Of a DNA stretch of 64,000 bases, positions 1-8,968 are shown piece by piece. Position 1 is the stretch's first letter; every line of letters begins with the position of its first letter. The notes below the pieces were generated by a model that searched no databases, was not told where the DNA came from, and was given only the letters and a program-made list of their open reading frames with translations. Origin of the DNA: Lentzea guizhouensis (lineage in GTDB: Bacteria; Actinomycetota; Actinomycetes; Mycobacteriales; Pseudonocardiaceae); the NCBI RefSeq assembly GCF_001701025.1, contig NZ_CP016793.1, positions 2,232,001-2,296,000 on the forward strand. The letters are read 5' to 3'. The position numbers and the translations under genes were made by a program.

Positions 1-336
1 GCCGCGCAGACGTTGCTGGAGCAAAAGGATCCGGCGACGCGCTCGTCCAGTCTGGACAGCCTGCGGACCGTGCTGAAGCACGGCCCGGAGAACCGCACGC
101 ACGTGCTGGGCTGGTGGCGCGGGGTGCAGAGGCTCAAGGCGAGCCTGCCGCCCGGTGTCTACGACGACATCGGCGCCTGGGTGGCGTTCGACGTCCAGGG
201 CAAGGAGCTGCTGTCGCTCGGGCCGGAGCAGGTGATGGCGTGGTCGCCGCGACCACGGCGTGGCCTGTTCTTCGACAGGTTCGAGCACTCGCGGCCGCAG
301 GTGATCATCCCGTTCGACACGGGAGAAGTGTCTTGA
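1..336 (+). CDS. C-terminal fragment of a larger protein (FtsK/SpoIIIE-like tail?)
   Basis: Open from the first base of the window, so the true start lies outside; 111 residues are visible, ending at TGA 334-336. The segment has a WW-containing stretch (LGWWRGVQRL), a predicted beta-rich part (IGAWVAFDVQG) and a terminal RRGLFFDRF...QVIIPFD stretch. From memory this resembles the C-terminal extension of actinomycete FtsK/SpoIIIE-domain ATPases, but no Walker motif is in the window, so the call is only a resemblance. The next two genes follow on the same strand and may form one operon with it. It could equally be an unrelated large protein. Confidence 0.4.
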   Translation, partial: AAQTLLEQKDPATRSSSLDSLRTVLKHGPENRTHVLGWWRGVQRLKASLPPGVYDDIGAWVAFDVQGKELLSLGPEQVMAWSPRPRRGLFFDRFEHSRPQVIIPFDTGEVS

Positions 337-430
337 ACCCGGCACAGCGCCAGGTCGCACCTATGGCTCATTGCCTCGTATCTGGGATTGGCAACCTCGC
401 CACAGCGGGTACACGTCAACTGGAGGTTCG

Positions 431-874
431 ATGAACCCGACGACGACGGCCATGTTCGAGTCGGTTCCGGCTCAACGCCAGAGCGAGGAGGTGATCGAGG
501 TGCCGGCGCTCTCCGCGGTCGAGCGCTACAAGGAGATCATCGCCATCGCCACCGAAGCGGCGGCCAGGCAGCGCAAGCTGGACGAGGTGCGGTGTGCCGA
601 GCTCGCCGACCGGATCGCGGCGACGCAGCACGAGATCGCCGAGGTGCGCGACCGCGAGCGGGTGGTGCGGATGGGGGCCGCGCTGCACTGGGAGGCCGCC
701 GTCGAGCAGCTGTGGAACGAGCGCTGGCTGCAGATGGTCACGCCGCCGCAGCCCGACGAGTCGGTGCCACCGCGGCCGCAGGGCGAGTACAACCGGGCGA
801 TGGACCTCGCGTACCAGGCGCTGGAGGAGTCGCTGGCCAAGCGCACCCTGTTGCGCCGCAAGCAGAAGGACTGA
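431..874 (+). CDS. Small hypothetical protein with coiled-coil region
   Basis: Encodes 147 residues from ATG 431, chosen because GGAGG at 422-426 sits at the right distance; the reading frame is open 20 codons further upstream but without a ribosome binding site. The middle (about residues 25-75) is rich in A, E, R, K and I in heptad-like order and should form a helical coiled coil; the C-terminus is basic (RRKQKD). No catalytic motif or membrane segment is visible and I do not recognise a family. It abuts the GNAT gene directly (TGA 872-874, GTG 875), so the two are translationally coupled. Confidence 0.7.
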   Translation: MNPTTTAMFESVPAQRQSEEVIEVPALSAVERYKEIIAIATEAAARQRKLDEVRCAELADRIAATQHEIAEVRDRERVVRMGAALHWEAAVEQLWNERWLQMVTPPQPDESVPPRPQGEYNRAMDLAYQALEESLAKRTLLRRKQKD

Positions 875-1588
875 GTGCGCCGCTTACGCACCACCGCCGA
901 CGTGCTCGACGCCTGCGCGGACCCGCTGGTCCGGTGGGCGGCTCAGGCGTTGTCGTCGGGTGGTGCGGCCTGGGAGCACCGCGGTGCGGTCGCGGTGCAC
1001 GCCCCTGAGCTGACCCGGCGGCGCCGGCTGGTGCTGTCAGGGCCGAGCGAGGGCGTGGCGTCGTTGCTGGCCGCGCACGGGCGAGGGGTCGCGTTGCGGC
1101 CGTTGCTGGAGCGGTCGGTGGCCGCCGAGGTGCGGGAGCTGATGCCCGAGCCGTGGGTGGAGGACCAGCCGTTCGGGTGGATGGACCGGTCGGGTTCGCT
1201 GGAGGCACCGTCCGGCGTGTGCTGGTTGCCGTCTGCCGATGGGGTGGAACCGTTGCTGCACAAGGCTTTGCCGACGTCGTGGGCGTGGCCGGGCGACCGG
1301 GGCGTGCGTCGCTGGGCCGGTGTGGTCGAAAGCGGCGCGCTGGTGGCCACGGCGGCGGAGGCGTGGTCGTCGGTGAACGTGGGTTTCATGATGGGCGTTG
1401 CGGTGCACCCGTCCTACGCGCGCTGTGGTTTAGGTCTGCGCGTGTGCCAGTTCGTGGCGTCATCGCTGTTGGACCTCTACGGCACATGCGCGCTCTTCGT
1501 CGAAAACTTCAACGCGCCGGCCATCGCCCTGTACCGCAAGCTGGGCTTCGCGTACCGGGACGTGACGACCCTGCTGCCTGCGAGCTAG
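875..1588 (+). CDS. GNAT-family N-acetyltransferase
   Basis: A 237-residue protein whose C-terminal third is a GNAT acetyl-CoA-binding fold: VGFMMGVAVHPSYARCGLGLRVCQ (beta4 plus the acetyl-CoA loop, in place of the usual R/QxxGxG/A) followed by LFVENFNAPAIALYRKLGF, the beta5/alpha4 NxxAxxLYxKxGF signature. The N-terminal 150 residues have no obvious motif and may be a degenerate second GNAT half or a substrate domain. GTG at 875 follows the upstream stop without a gap. The substrate cannot be inferred; GNAT enzymes acetylate amines of small molecules or proteins in the cytoplasm. Confidence 0.8.
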   Translation: MRRLRTTADVLDACADPLVRWAAQALSSGGAAWEHRGAVAVHAPELTRRRRLVLSGPSEGVASLLAAHGRGVALRPLLERSVAAEVRELMPEPWVEDQPFGWMDRSGSLEAPSGVCWLPSADGVEPLLHKALPTSWAWPGDRGVRRWAGVVESGALVATAAEAWSSVNVGFMMGVAVHPSYARCGLGLRVCQFVASSLLDLYGTCALFVENFNAPAIALYRKLGFAYRDVTTLLPAS

Positions 1589-1590
1589 CT

Positions 1591-1618
1591 CACAAAGCGG
1601 AATGGTTATCCGTTTGTG
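1591..1618. terminator. Stem-loop after the GNAT gene
   Basis: CACAAAGCGGA at 1591-1601 pairs with TCCGTTTGTG at 1609-1618, with one bulged G and a 7-nt loop. It lies 3 bases after the stop codon. There is no U-tract, so it is a probable actinobacterial-type terminator or possibly an operator for the next gene. Confidence 0.45.
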
Positions 1619-1669
1619 GGGCGTTGTGCCGGGTACACCCCCTCACACCTGGATGGAGATGGTTCGACC

Positions 1670-2677
<1,008 letters not shown>

Positions 2678-2692
2678 TCGCTCCAAGCTGAC

Positions 2693-2730
2693 GCAGGGGT
2701 CCCCTCCAAGGGGTCCCCTGCTTTTATTCT
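2693..2730 (+). terminator. Intrinsic terminator of the NADP oxidoreductase gene
   Basis: Arms 2693-2705 and 2709-2721 (GCAGGGGTCCCCT / AGGGGTCCCCTGC) pair over 13 positions with one mismatch around a 3-nt loop and are followed by TTTTATTCTT. It lies between convergent genes. Confidence 0.85.
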
Positions 2731-2758
2731 TCCAGGTGACACCGACAATTTTGCGGCC

Positions 2759-4321
2759 TCAGAGCAGCTTGCCGGGGTTGAGGATGCCGGTCGGGTCCAA
2801 CTGAGCCTTCACCGCCCGCAGCACGTCGACGCCGATCGAGCCGATCTCGTTCTCCAGCCACGGCTGGTGGTCGCGGCCCACGGCGTGGTGGTGGGTGATC
2901 GTGCCGAGCCGGGAGATCGCGTCGGAAGCGGCGACCTTCGCCCGTGCCCACTGGCCCACCGGATCCTCGAGACTCCGCGGCACCAGCACCGTGAAGTACA
3001 GCGAAGCCCCGGTCTCGTAGGCGTGCGAGATGTGGCACATGACCACGGCATCTCCCAGCTCAGCCAGCAAAGCCGAGCGCACGGCGTCCCGCAGCTCCGA
3101 CACCCTCGACCAGTGCGTGGCGGTCTCCAGCGTCTCCACACACACGCCAGCGTCCAGCAGCGCATCGCGTTGACGCGGCCCGTTGTACCGGCCGTGCAGC
3201 CAAGAAGCACCCATCGCACGACCCAGGCGCACGACCCGATGGCCGCTCAACGAGCTCATGGTCGCCGACCGAGAACGGCACTCCCAGCCCAGGATCACGA
3301 GGCAGGGCTTGGCAACGCCGCGGAAGCGCAAGTACCGCGTGACCACAGAAGCCTTGCTACCGGCCAACGCCAGCGCGACCTCGGTTTCGTGCTCATCGGA
3401 CAGACGCGTGATATCGGCCAGAACGCCGTCCTGGGCCAACGAACGCACAAGTGAAACGCCCGCTTCCCAGCCGTCGACCACGAACCCCTCATACCGCGGT
3501 CCGTACGGGCGAGGCCGCACCCGCAGCGACACCTCGGTGATCACGCCGAACTGGCCCTCGGAGCCGATGACCAGCTGCTTCAGGTCCGGACCGGCCGCGG
3601 ACGCGGGCGCGGCGCCCACCACCCACTCGCCCACCGGGGTGGCCAGGCGGACCGACTCGACCATGTCCTCGAAGCGACCGTAGCCCGACGAGGCCTGGCC
3701 GGCGGAGCGGGTGGCGGCGAAACCGCCGATCGTGGCCCGTTCGAAGGACTGCGGGAAGTGGCCGAGGGTGAAGCCGTGCTCGCCGAGGAGGCGTTCGGCT
3801 TCCGGGCCGGTGATGCCCGCCTGCAGCACGGCGACGCGGGAGAGCGGGTCGACCGACACCAGCGAACCCAGACCGGCCAGGTCGAGGGCCACGACCGCGG
3901 ACTTCGGGCCACGCAGGGCCTCCACGCCGCCCACGACCGAGGTGCCGCCGCCGAACGGGACCACGGCCACGTCGTGTTCGACGCACACGCGCAGGACCTC
4001 GGCGACCTCCTCGGGGGACGCCGGGGCGACCACGGCGTCGGGGACCGGGAGGTCGCCGTGGCCGCGGTGGCGCAGCAGGTCGAGGTAGGAGAGGCCGCCG
4101 GCGTGTTCCAGGCGGTCGGCGTCGAGGAGGCTGACCGTGCAGACGGCCTCCAGGGCCGTGAAGGCGTCCTCGGAGAGCGCGGCCGGGGGTGCCTGCACCG
4201 GCGCGGGCTGGAGGGGTTCGCCGAGGCCCACGCGGGCGCTCAGCCAGGCCAGCGCGTGTGGCGGCAGCGGAGTGGTCTCGGTGGTCCAGCGGGCCCTAGT
4301 CACTGCTACAGTGTTACACAT
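2759..4321 (-). CDS. FAD-binding oxidase resembling alkyldihydroxyacetonephosphate synthase
   Basis: About 520 residues. It has a PCMH/VAO-type FAD domain: VPFGGGTSVVGGVEAL (pyrophosphate loop), FERATIGGFAATRSAGQASSGYGRFEDMV and IGSEGQFGVITEVSLRVRP. The C-terminal cap contains HISHAYETGASLYFT and GTITHHHAVGRDHQPWL, the Tyr/His-rich segment characteristic of alkyl-DHAP synthase. That enzyme swaps the acyl chain of acyl-DHAP for a fatty alcohol in ether-lipid synthesis; in bacteria many homologues have unknown substrates. Start ATG 4321 overlaps the divergent tetR ATG by two bases; GTG 4303 is an alternative. The neighbouring tetR-glpD supports a role around glycerol/DHAP phosphates (inference). 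Confidence 0.8.
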   Translation of the reverse strand: MCNTVAVTRARWTTETTPLPPHALAWLSARVGLGEPLQPAPVQAPPAALSEDAFTALEAVCTVSLLDADRLEHAGGLSYLDLLRHRGHGDLPVPDAVVAPASPEEVAEVLRVCVEHDVAVVPFGGGTSVVGGVEALRGPKSAVVALDLAGLGSLVSVDPLSRVAVLQAGITGPEAERLLGEHGFTLGHFPQSFERATIGGFAATRSAGQASSGYGRFEDMVESVRLATPVGEWVVGAAPASAAGPDLKQLVIGSEGQFGVITEVSLRVRPRPYGPRYEGFVVDGWEAGVSLVRSLAQDGVLADITRLSDEHETEVALALAGSKASVVTRYLRFRGVAKPCLVILGWECRSRSATMSSLSGHRVVRLGRAMGASWLHGRYNGPRQRDALLDAGVCVETLETATHWSRVSELRDAVRSALLAELGDAVVMCHISHAYETGASLYFTVLVPRSLEDPVGQWARAKVAASDAISRLGTITHHHAVGRDHQPWLENEIGSIGVDVLRAVKAQLDPTGILNPGKLL

Positions 4322-4886
4322 GACGTCTCAACGTCACACTGAAGAGGACCTGCTGGACGCGACCCGTGAGTGCGTGCTGGAGGTGGGGGTGCGCCGCACG
4401 ACCCTCACCGACGTGGCGAAACGGGCCGGCGTGAGCCGCATGACGCTCTACCGGAGGTATCCCGACGTGGACCACCTGGTGCGGGCGTTGATGACGCGTG
4501 AGTTCGCGGCGTTGCTCGAACGGACCAGCGGGCGGGGCAACGCGCGGGAGCAGCTCGTCAGCAGGGCCGTGGACGCGATCAAGCTGATGGGCGCGAACCC
4601 GCTCATGCAGCGGGTGCTGCAGCTCGACGCCGAGCTGATGCTGCCGTACCTCGTCGACCGGCTGGGCAGCACGCAGCGGCTGGTGGAGGAGTTCCTGATC
4701 GCGCAGATCGAGGCCGGGCACGTCGACGGGTCGATCCGGTTCGGGGACGCCAAGACGCAGGCGCGGGTGGTGTTGCTGACGACGCAGGGCATGGTGCTGT
4801 CGACCCGGCCCGCGACGTCGGGGCTCGACTTCACCTCGTTGCTGGACGAGCTCGCCAAGCAGCTGGACGGAGCGCTGAAGCCGTGA
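4320..4886 (+). CDS. TetR-family transcriptional regulator
   Basis: A 188-residue repressor. The N-terminal helix-turn-helix is TTLTDVAKRAGVSRMTLYRRYPDVDHLVRAL (about residues 27-57), the TetR signature; the rest is an all-helical ligand domain. ATG 4320 follows a TACAGT -10-like hexamer at 4306-4311 with no room for a ribosome binding site, so the mRNA is probably leaderless. The gene overlaps glpD by GTGA and starts divergently from the FAD oxidase, so it likely controls itself, glpD and the oxidase through the palindrome at 4321-4336. Confidence 0.85.
   Translation: MTSQRHTEEDLLDATRECVLEVGVRRTTLTDVAKRAGVSRMTLYRRYPDVDHLVRALMTREFAALLERTSGRGNAREQLVSRAVDAIKLMGANPLMQRVLQLDAELMLPYLVDRLGSTQRLVEEFLIAQIEAGHVDGSIRFGDAKTQARVVLLTTQGMVLSTRPATSGLDFTSLLDELAKQLDGALKP
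4321..4336. promoter_or_regulatory. Candidate TetR operator between the FAD oxidase gene and tetR
   Basis: TGACGT-CTCA-ACGTCA is a perfect 6-bp inverted repeat covering the first codons of tetR. It is nested in a longer imperfect repeat, CAGTGT at 4309-4314 and ACACTG at 4336-4341. A site spanning both start codons would block both divergent transcripts. Confidence 0.5.
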
Positions 4887-6280
4887 ACTCATCCCTGAAC
4901 GCCGCTCGCCGCCAGGAAGACCTCGAAGCAGCACAACGGGAAGTCGTCGACGTGCTGGTGGTCGGCGGCGGTGTCACCGGAGCCGGGGTCGCCCTCGACG
5001 CGGCCTCGCGCGGGCTCAGCACAGTGTTGCTGGAGGCGCACGACCTGGCGTTCGGGACGTCGCGGTGGTCGAGCAAGCTCGTGCACGGCGGGCTGCGGTA
5101 CCTGGCGCACGGCGACGTAAAGCTCGCCCACGAGAGCGCGGTCGAGCGCGGCATCCTGATGACCAGGACGGCACCACACCTGACCCGCACGCTGCCGATG
5201 CTGTTCCCGTTGCACGACAAGGCGAACAACTTCGTCATGGCCGGGCTCAAGGCGGGCAACGCACTGCGCATCGCCGCCGGCACCCCCTCCACCGTCCTGC
5301 CGCGACCGCGCCGGGTGCCGAAGCACGAGGCGCTGGCACTGGTCCCCGGCCTCAGCGCGGACAACCTGGTCGGCGGCCTGCTCAGCTACGACGGCCAGCT
5401 GGTCGACGACGCGAAGCTCGTGGTCGCGCTCGCCAGGACCGCGGCCGGGTACGGCGCGCGGATCATCACCCGCGCGAAGGTCACCGCGCTGCAGGGCGAC
5501 GGGGCAGAGGCGACGGACACCCTCACCGGCACCGCCTTCACCATCAGGGCCAGGGCCGTGGTCAACGCGACCGGCGTCTGGGCGGGCACGCTCGCACCGG
5601 TGCGGCTCCAGCCGTCCCGCGGTTCACACCTGGTGGTCGACGCGAAGAACGTCGGCCTGGCGGGAACCGCCGTCATGATCCCGGTGCCCGGCGAACGCAA
5701 CCGCTACGCCTTCCTGCTCCCCCAGGCGAACGGCCGCGCCTACCTCGGTCTCACCGACGAGCCGGTCGACGACATCCCGGACGTGCCGACCGTTCCCGAG
5801 TCCGATGTGGACTTCCTGCTCACGACCGCTTCCCACGTGCTGCAAAGGGAACTGACGAGACAGGACGTCATCGGCAGCTACGCCGGACTGCGACCGCTGC
5901 TCGGAGCCGAGGGCAAGACCGCTGACCTGTCCCGGAACCACACCGTCCACAAAGCACCCAACGGCGTGCTCACGATCGTCGGCGGCAAGCTCACGACCTA
6001 CCGCAAGATGGCGGCGGACGCGGTGAACGCGACCGGTCTGACACGAATCCCCTGTCGCACCAAGGACATCAGGCTGGTGGACGACCGCCCGCACCCCACC
6101 ACGCCCATCGCACCCGGTGTGACGGAGGCCGACGTCTTGCACGCTGTCCAGCACGAGGGCGCGCTGACCGTCGACGACGTGCTCGACCGGCGCACCCGCA
6201 TCGGCCTGGTGCCGCAGGACCGCGCGAAGGCCGAACCCATGATCGCGAAGCTCTTCGCCGCCGCGCCCACCGCGACGTGA
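4883..6280 (+). CDS. glpD: Glycerol-3-phosphate dehydrogenase (FAD-dependent)
   Basis: A 465-residue DAO-fold flavoprotein. DVLVVGGGVTGAGVALDAA (about residues 23-41) is the FAD dinucleotide-binding site; TSRWSSKLVHGGLRYLAHGD, SYDGQLVDDAKLV and RNHTVHKAPNGVLTIVGGKLTTYRKMA are GlpD signatures. It oxidises sn-glycerol 3-phosphate to DHAP at the membrane and passes electrons to quinone. The C-terminal region is shorter than in the roughly 500-570-residue relatives, with only a stub of the helical cap (VLDRRTRIGLVPQD). GTG 4883 overlaps the tetR stop, so the genes are co-translated. The pairing with an alkyl-DHAP-synthase-like oxidase links both to the DHAP/G3P pool. Confidence 0.9.
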   Translation: MNSSLNAARRQEDLEAAQREVVDVLVVGGGVTGAGVALDAASRGLSTVLLEAHDLAFGTSRWSSKLVHGGLRYLAHGDVKLAHESAVERGILMTRTAPHLTRTLPMLFPLHDKANNFVMAGLKAGNALRIAAGTPSTVLPRPRRVPKHEALALVPGLSADNLVGGLLSYDGQLVDDAKLVVALARTAAGYGARIITRAKVTALQGDGAEATDTLTGTAFTIRARAVVNATGVWAGTLAPVRLQPSRGSHLVVDAKNVGLAGTAVMIPVPGERNRYAFLLPQANGRAYLGLTDEPVDDIPDVPTVPESDVDFLLTTASHVLQRELTRQDVIGSYAGLRPLLGAEGKTADLSRNHTVHKAPNGVLTIVGGKLTTYRKMAADAVNATGLTRIPCRTKDIRLVDDRPHPTTPIAPGVTEADVLHAVQHEGALTVDDVLDRRTRIGLVPQDRAKAEPMIAKLFAAAPTAT

Positions 6281-6282
6281 AA

Positions 6283-6333
6283 GGGCGTCTGCAAGTACTA
6301 CCAACTCGAAGTCGGTGGTACTTGCAGACGCCC
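6283..6333. terminator. Long stem-loop between convergent genes
   Basis: Arms 6283-6302 and 6314-6333 (starting GGGCGTCTGCAAGTACTACC) pair at 19 of 20 positions around an 11-nt loop, directly after the glpD stop and 21 bases before the end of the opposing gene. Probably a bidirectional terminator; there is no U-tract. Confidence 0.7.
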
Positions 6334-6354
6334 TCGAAGCGCAAGGAACGCGGG

Positions 6355-8061
6355 TTACTCGCCGATGACGGGCTTCGCGGCCTTGGGCGGGTCGACCAGG
6401 GCGTCGCCCTCGATCCGCACCTTCCGCTTGTGCTCGTTGGAGCCGCCCTGCTGACCGGCCGCGCCGGCCATCGGAGCGCCACCCATCATGCCGCCCGCGG
6501 CACCACCGCCGCCGCCACCGCCACCACCGGCGGGAACGGCGCCACCGACGGCACCACCGCGCGGTCGGCATGACACCGGCCGCGCCACCGTGCATCGTGG
6601 TCGCACCGCGCCACCACCGCCGGCCGGGCCGCCACCGAAGGCACCGGCCGGGAGCCGCCCGCCGCCCATGCCCTTGGGGATGCCGCCGCCACCGCCACCG
6701 CCGCCCGCGGAGGACGTGGACGAGTTCGACGACGTGGACGACGTCGGGGGCTCGACGGCCGGGCGGTACCAGTCACCCGTGCTCGGCGTGCCGATCGACG
6801 GCGGCCTGGTCCCGGTGTTGCCACCGGCCGTGGTCGTCGTGTCGTACTCCCAGTGACCCGGCACCCACCGGCCGGGACCCTGCCCGCCGGTGCCCCCGGA
6901 GCCGCCACCCGGTCCCTGGGGGTAGCCGGGGTAGCCGCCGGAGCCGCCACCGGGGCTGGGCACGTAACCACCCGAGCCGCCGGAACCACCGCCGGGGCCG
7001 GGAACCCACTGACCGCCCTGGCCCTGGCCGGGAGGCGTGTACGGCGGCCGGACGACCGGACCGCCGGTGCCGGACGTGCCCGTGTTGCCGCCACCGGAGC
7101 CGACGGGGACGCCACCGGGGTTGTAGACCGGCTGGACCTGCGGGCCGCCGCTGCCGCCACCGGGGCCACCGCGGTAGCCGCCCTGGTCGTGCGAGTACTG
7201 GCCGTTGGCGCCGCCGGACGCGCGGTCCAGGTGGCCCGCGTCGATGCCGAGACCGCCGGAGGACGGCCGGGTCACGCCACCGCCACCGCCTCCCGCGCCC
7301 TTGTGCGCCATGGCGGAGATCGCGTTGATGACCTGCTCGGCCATCTGGGCGATCTGCTGGACGCTCTTGACGAGGTTCATCAGCTTCTGCAGCGAGCCGG
7401 CGAGCTTCTGCAGGAAGTCGGCCAGCTTCTTCGCGTACTTCACCGCGGTGGTCACGATGTCCGCGATCGCGCCCGCGATGGCCGCGCCGAAGGTCAGGAA
7501 CGAGGCCGCGAGCCACTGGATGATCTTCATGACCATGTCCGACACGGCCTGGCTGATCATGTCCATGATCATCTTGCGGACCGTGCCCACCAGCTGGCCC
7601 GCACCCTCGACGGCGCCCGCGATGCCGTTGGCGGCCTTGGACAGCGACTCGAGGCCGCCGGCGTGCTTCTGGGCGGCCGCGCGGTACCCGTCAGCGGCCT
7701 TGCCCTCCCACTCGCGGGTCTGCTCGACGCAGAGCTTCTTGTACTCGGTCGCGATGTCCTGGACCTGCTTGCCCGCCGACCGGAACGACTGGGCCATCTT
7801 GCCGATGGCCTCCGGGTTGCCGAGCAGCACGTCGAACGGCTCGCGCAGGAAGTCGACGTGGTTCATCGCCCAGCTGAAACCGGCGGAGAGGAAACCGCTC
7901 AGCGGGTTGGACGCCATGCCGACGATGCCCATCGCCGTGTTCGCGATGCCGAGGCCGCCCTGGACCCAGTCGCCGCGCTCGATGGCGTTGTAGGTGTTCG
8001 AGATCGTGCTGATCAGCTGCTGCGGATCGGTTCCCTTGGCCTGGGTGGCGGGCGCGTTCAT
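6355..8061 (-). CDS. WXG100/PPE-like secreted-type protein with Gly/Pro-rich C-terminal half
   Basis: 568 residues from ATG 8061, which overlaps the upstream stop by ATGA. Residues 1-260 are helical and contain EQTREWEGKAADGYRAAA, a WxG turn between two helices as in WXG100/Esx-type substrates, then a hydrophobic helical stretch (MIMDMISQAVSDMVMKIIQWLAASF) with heptad-like KLADFLQKLAGSLQKLMNLV. From about residue 265 the chain is almost only G, P, S, T and Q, with repeats such as GPGGGSGG and YPGYPQGPGGGSGG. Known ESX substrates in Pseudonocardiaceae have this layout. Near 6560-6610 the low-complexity tail briefly turns Arg/Cys-rich, and a neighbouring frame reads more naturally there (see finding). 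Function unknown. Confidence 0.75.
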   Translation of the reverse strand: MNAPATQAKGTDPQQLISTISNTYNAIERGDWVQGGLGIANTAMGIVGMASNPLSGFLSAGFSWAMNHVDFLREPFDVLLGNPEAIGKMAQSFRSAGKQVQDIATEYKKLCVEQTREWEGKAADGYRAAAQKHAGGLESLSKAANGIAGAVEGAGQLVGTVRKMIMDMISQAVSDMVMKIIQWLAASFLTFGAAIAGAIADIVTTAVKYAKKLADFLQKLAGSLQKLMNLVKSVQQIAQMAEQVINAISAMAHKGAGGGGGGVTRPSSGGLGIDAGHLDRASGGANGQYSHDQGGYRGGPGGGSGGPQVQPVYNPGGVPVGSGGGNTGTSGTGGPVVRPPYTPPGQGQGGQWVPGPGGGSGGSGGYVPSPGGGSGGYPGYPQGPGGGSGGTGGQGPGRWVPGHWEYDTTTTAGGNTGTRPPSIGTPSTGDWYRPAVEPPTSSTSSNSSTSSAGGGGGGGGIPKGMGGGRLPAGAFGGGPAGGGGAVRPRCTVARPVSCRPRGGAVGGAVPAGGGGGGGGGAAGGMMGGAPMAGAAGQQGGSNEHKRKVRIEGDALVDPPKAAKPVIGE

Positions 8062-8366
8062 CCTCGGCCCTTTCCGGTGAAGCCGAACATGTTGTCGAGG
8101 TCGACCTGCTCGTACTGCTCGATGGTCTCGCGGAGCCCGATGCCCATGTCCATCAGCGAGTTGGCGGCCTTGCCGAGACCGTCCTGCGACATACCGGCGG
8201 TCTTGAGGATGTACGAGGCCAGGAAGCCCGCGAACACGCCGAACGCCTCGGTCGTGAGCGAACCGGGATCGCACGTCTCGGTGGCCTTGCGCATCCGATC
8301 GGTCAGCCGGTCCACGCTCGCGGCGTGGCGTCTGAGCTCGTCGAGATCGAGATTGAACTGGCTCAT
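8058..8366 (-). CDS. EspC-like (DUF2580) small helical protein
   Basis: 102 residues, no signal peptide, almost entirely helical: FNLDLDELRRHAASVDRLTDRMRKA then a Gly/Phe-rich middle and a second long helix. This is the pattern of the ESX-1 secretion-associated protein EspC family, 100-residue helical hairpins produced next to WXG100-like partners. It overlaps the downstream WXG-like gene by 4 nt and follows the YbaB-like gene by 20 nt, so the three are one operon. Partner binding is inferred from layout, not shown by sequence. Confidence 0.7.
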   Translation of the reverse strand: MSQFNLDLDELRRHAASVDRLTDRMRKATETCDPGSLTTEAFGVFAGFLASYILKTAGMSQDGLGKAANSLMDMGIGLRETIEQYEQVDLDNMFGFTGKGRG

Positions 8367-8386
8367 GCCTTAACCCCCTCCTGCAC

Positions 8387-8839
8387 TCAGGCCATGACGT
8401 CGGGCGGGTTGGTGAAGTACTCGTCGTCGGGCCGCGTGTCCTTGCGCTCCAACTCCGACTTCGGTTCTTCCTCGTCGGTTCCGTCGCCCGCGTATCCGTT
8501 CGGCATCTGTTGCTTCACGAAGTCAAGCGCGGGGCTCTCACCGACGAAGTCGGTCATGATCTGCACGACCCGCCCGGAGGCCTCACGCTGCGCCTTCGAG
8601 GACGCGGCGAGGATCTCGGAGGCGATCTGACCGGGGTCCATGCCGCGGGCTTCCGGCTTGATGCGGAGATCTGTCAACACCCCGGTGGCGTTGACGGTCA
8701 CCGTGATCATCCCGTCCGGCGAGCTGGCGCTCCCGCCCACGCCTCCGAGCTGGTCGCGGGCCTGCTCGGCCTGCTGCTTGGCCTGCTCGATCTTCGCCCC
8801 GTACTGGGCGAGCCACTGGTCTGGCTCGATGGGCTGCAT
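8387..8839 (-). CDS. YbaB/EbfC-family nucleoid-associated protein
   Basis: 150 residues from ATG 8839, preferred over GTG 8845 because GGGGG lies at the right distance upstream of the ATG. The N-terminal amphipathic helix (WLAQYGAKIEQAKQQAEQARDQL) precedes a beta-rich core, GMITVTVNATGVLTDLRIKPEA, and IASEILAASSKAQREAS, matching the YbaB dimer fold. The C-terminal 45 residues are acidic. YbaB proteins bind DNA non-specifically; in Actinobacteria paralogues commonly open type VII-substrate operons, as here. Confidence 0.8.
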   Translation of the reverse strand: MQPIEPDQWLAQYGAKIEQAKQQAEQARDQLGGVGGSASSPDGMITVTVNATGVLTDLRIKPEARGMDPGQIASEILAASSKAQREASGRVVQIMTDFVGESPALDFVKQQMPNGYAGDGTDEEEPKSELERKDTRPDDEYFTNPPDVMA

Positions 8840-8968
8840 GGTCACCCCCGTTGAGTGAATCAGTCGTTCGTTCGATTCGCCGTAGACGCCCGTATCGTTT
8901 CACCCGTTCCCTGCTCATCGATACTTTGAGCCCGATTACCGCCATCCGGGCTAACGAAGGGGTGCACT

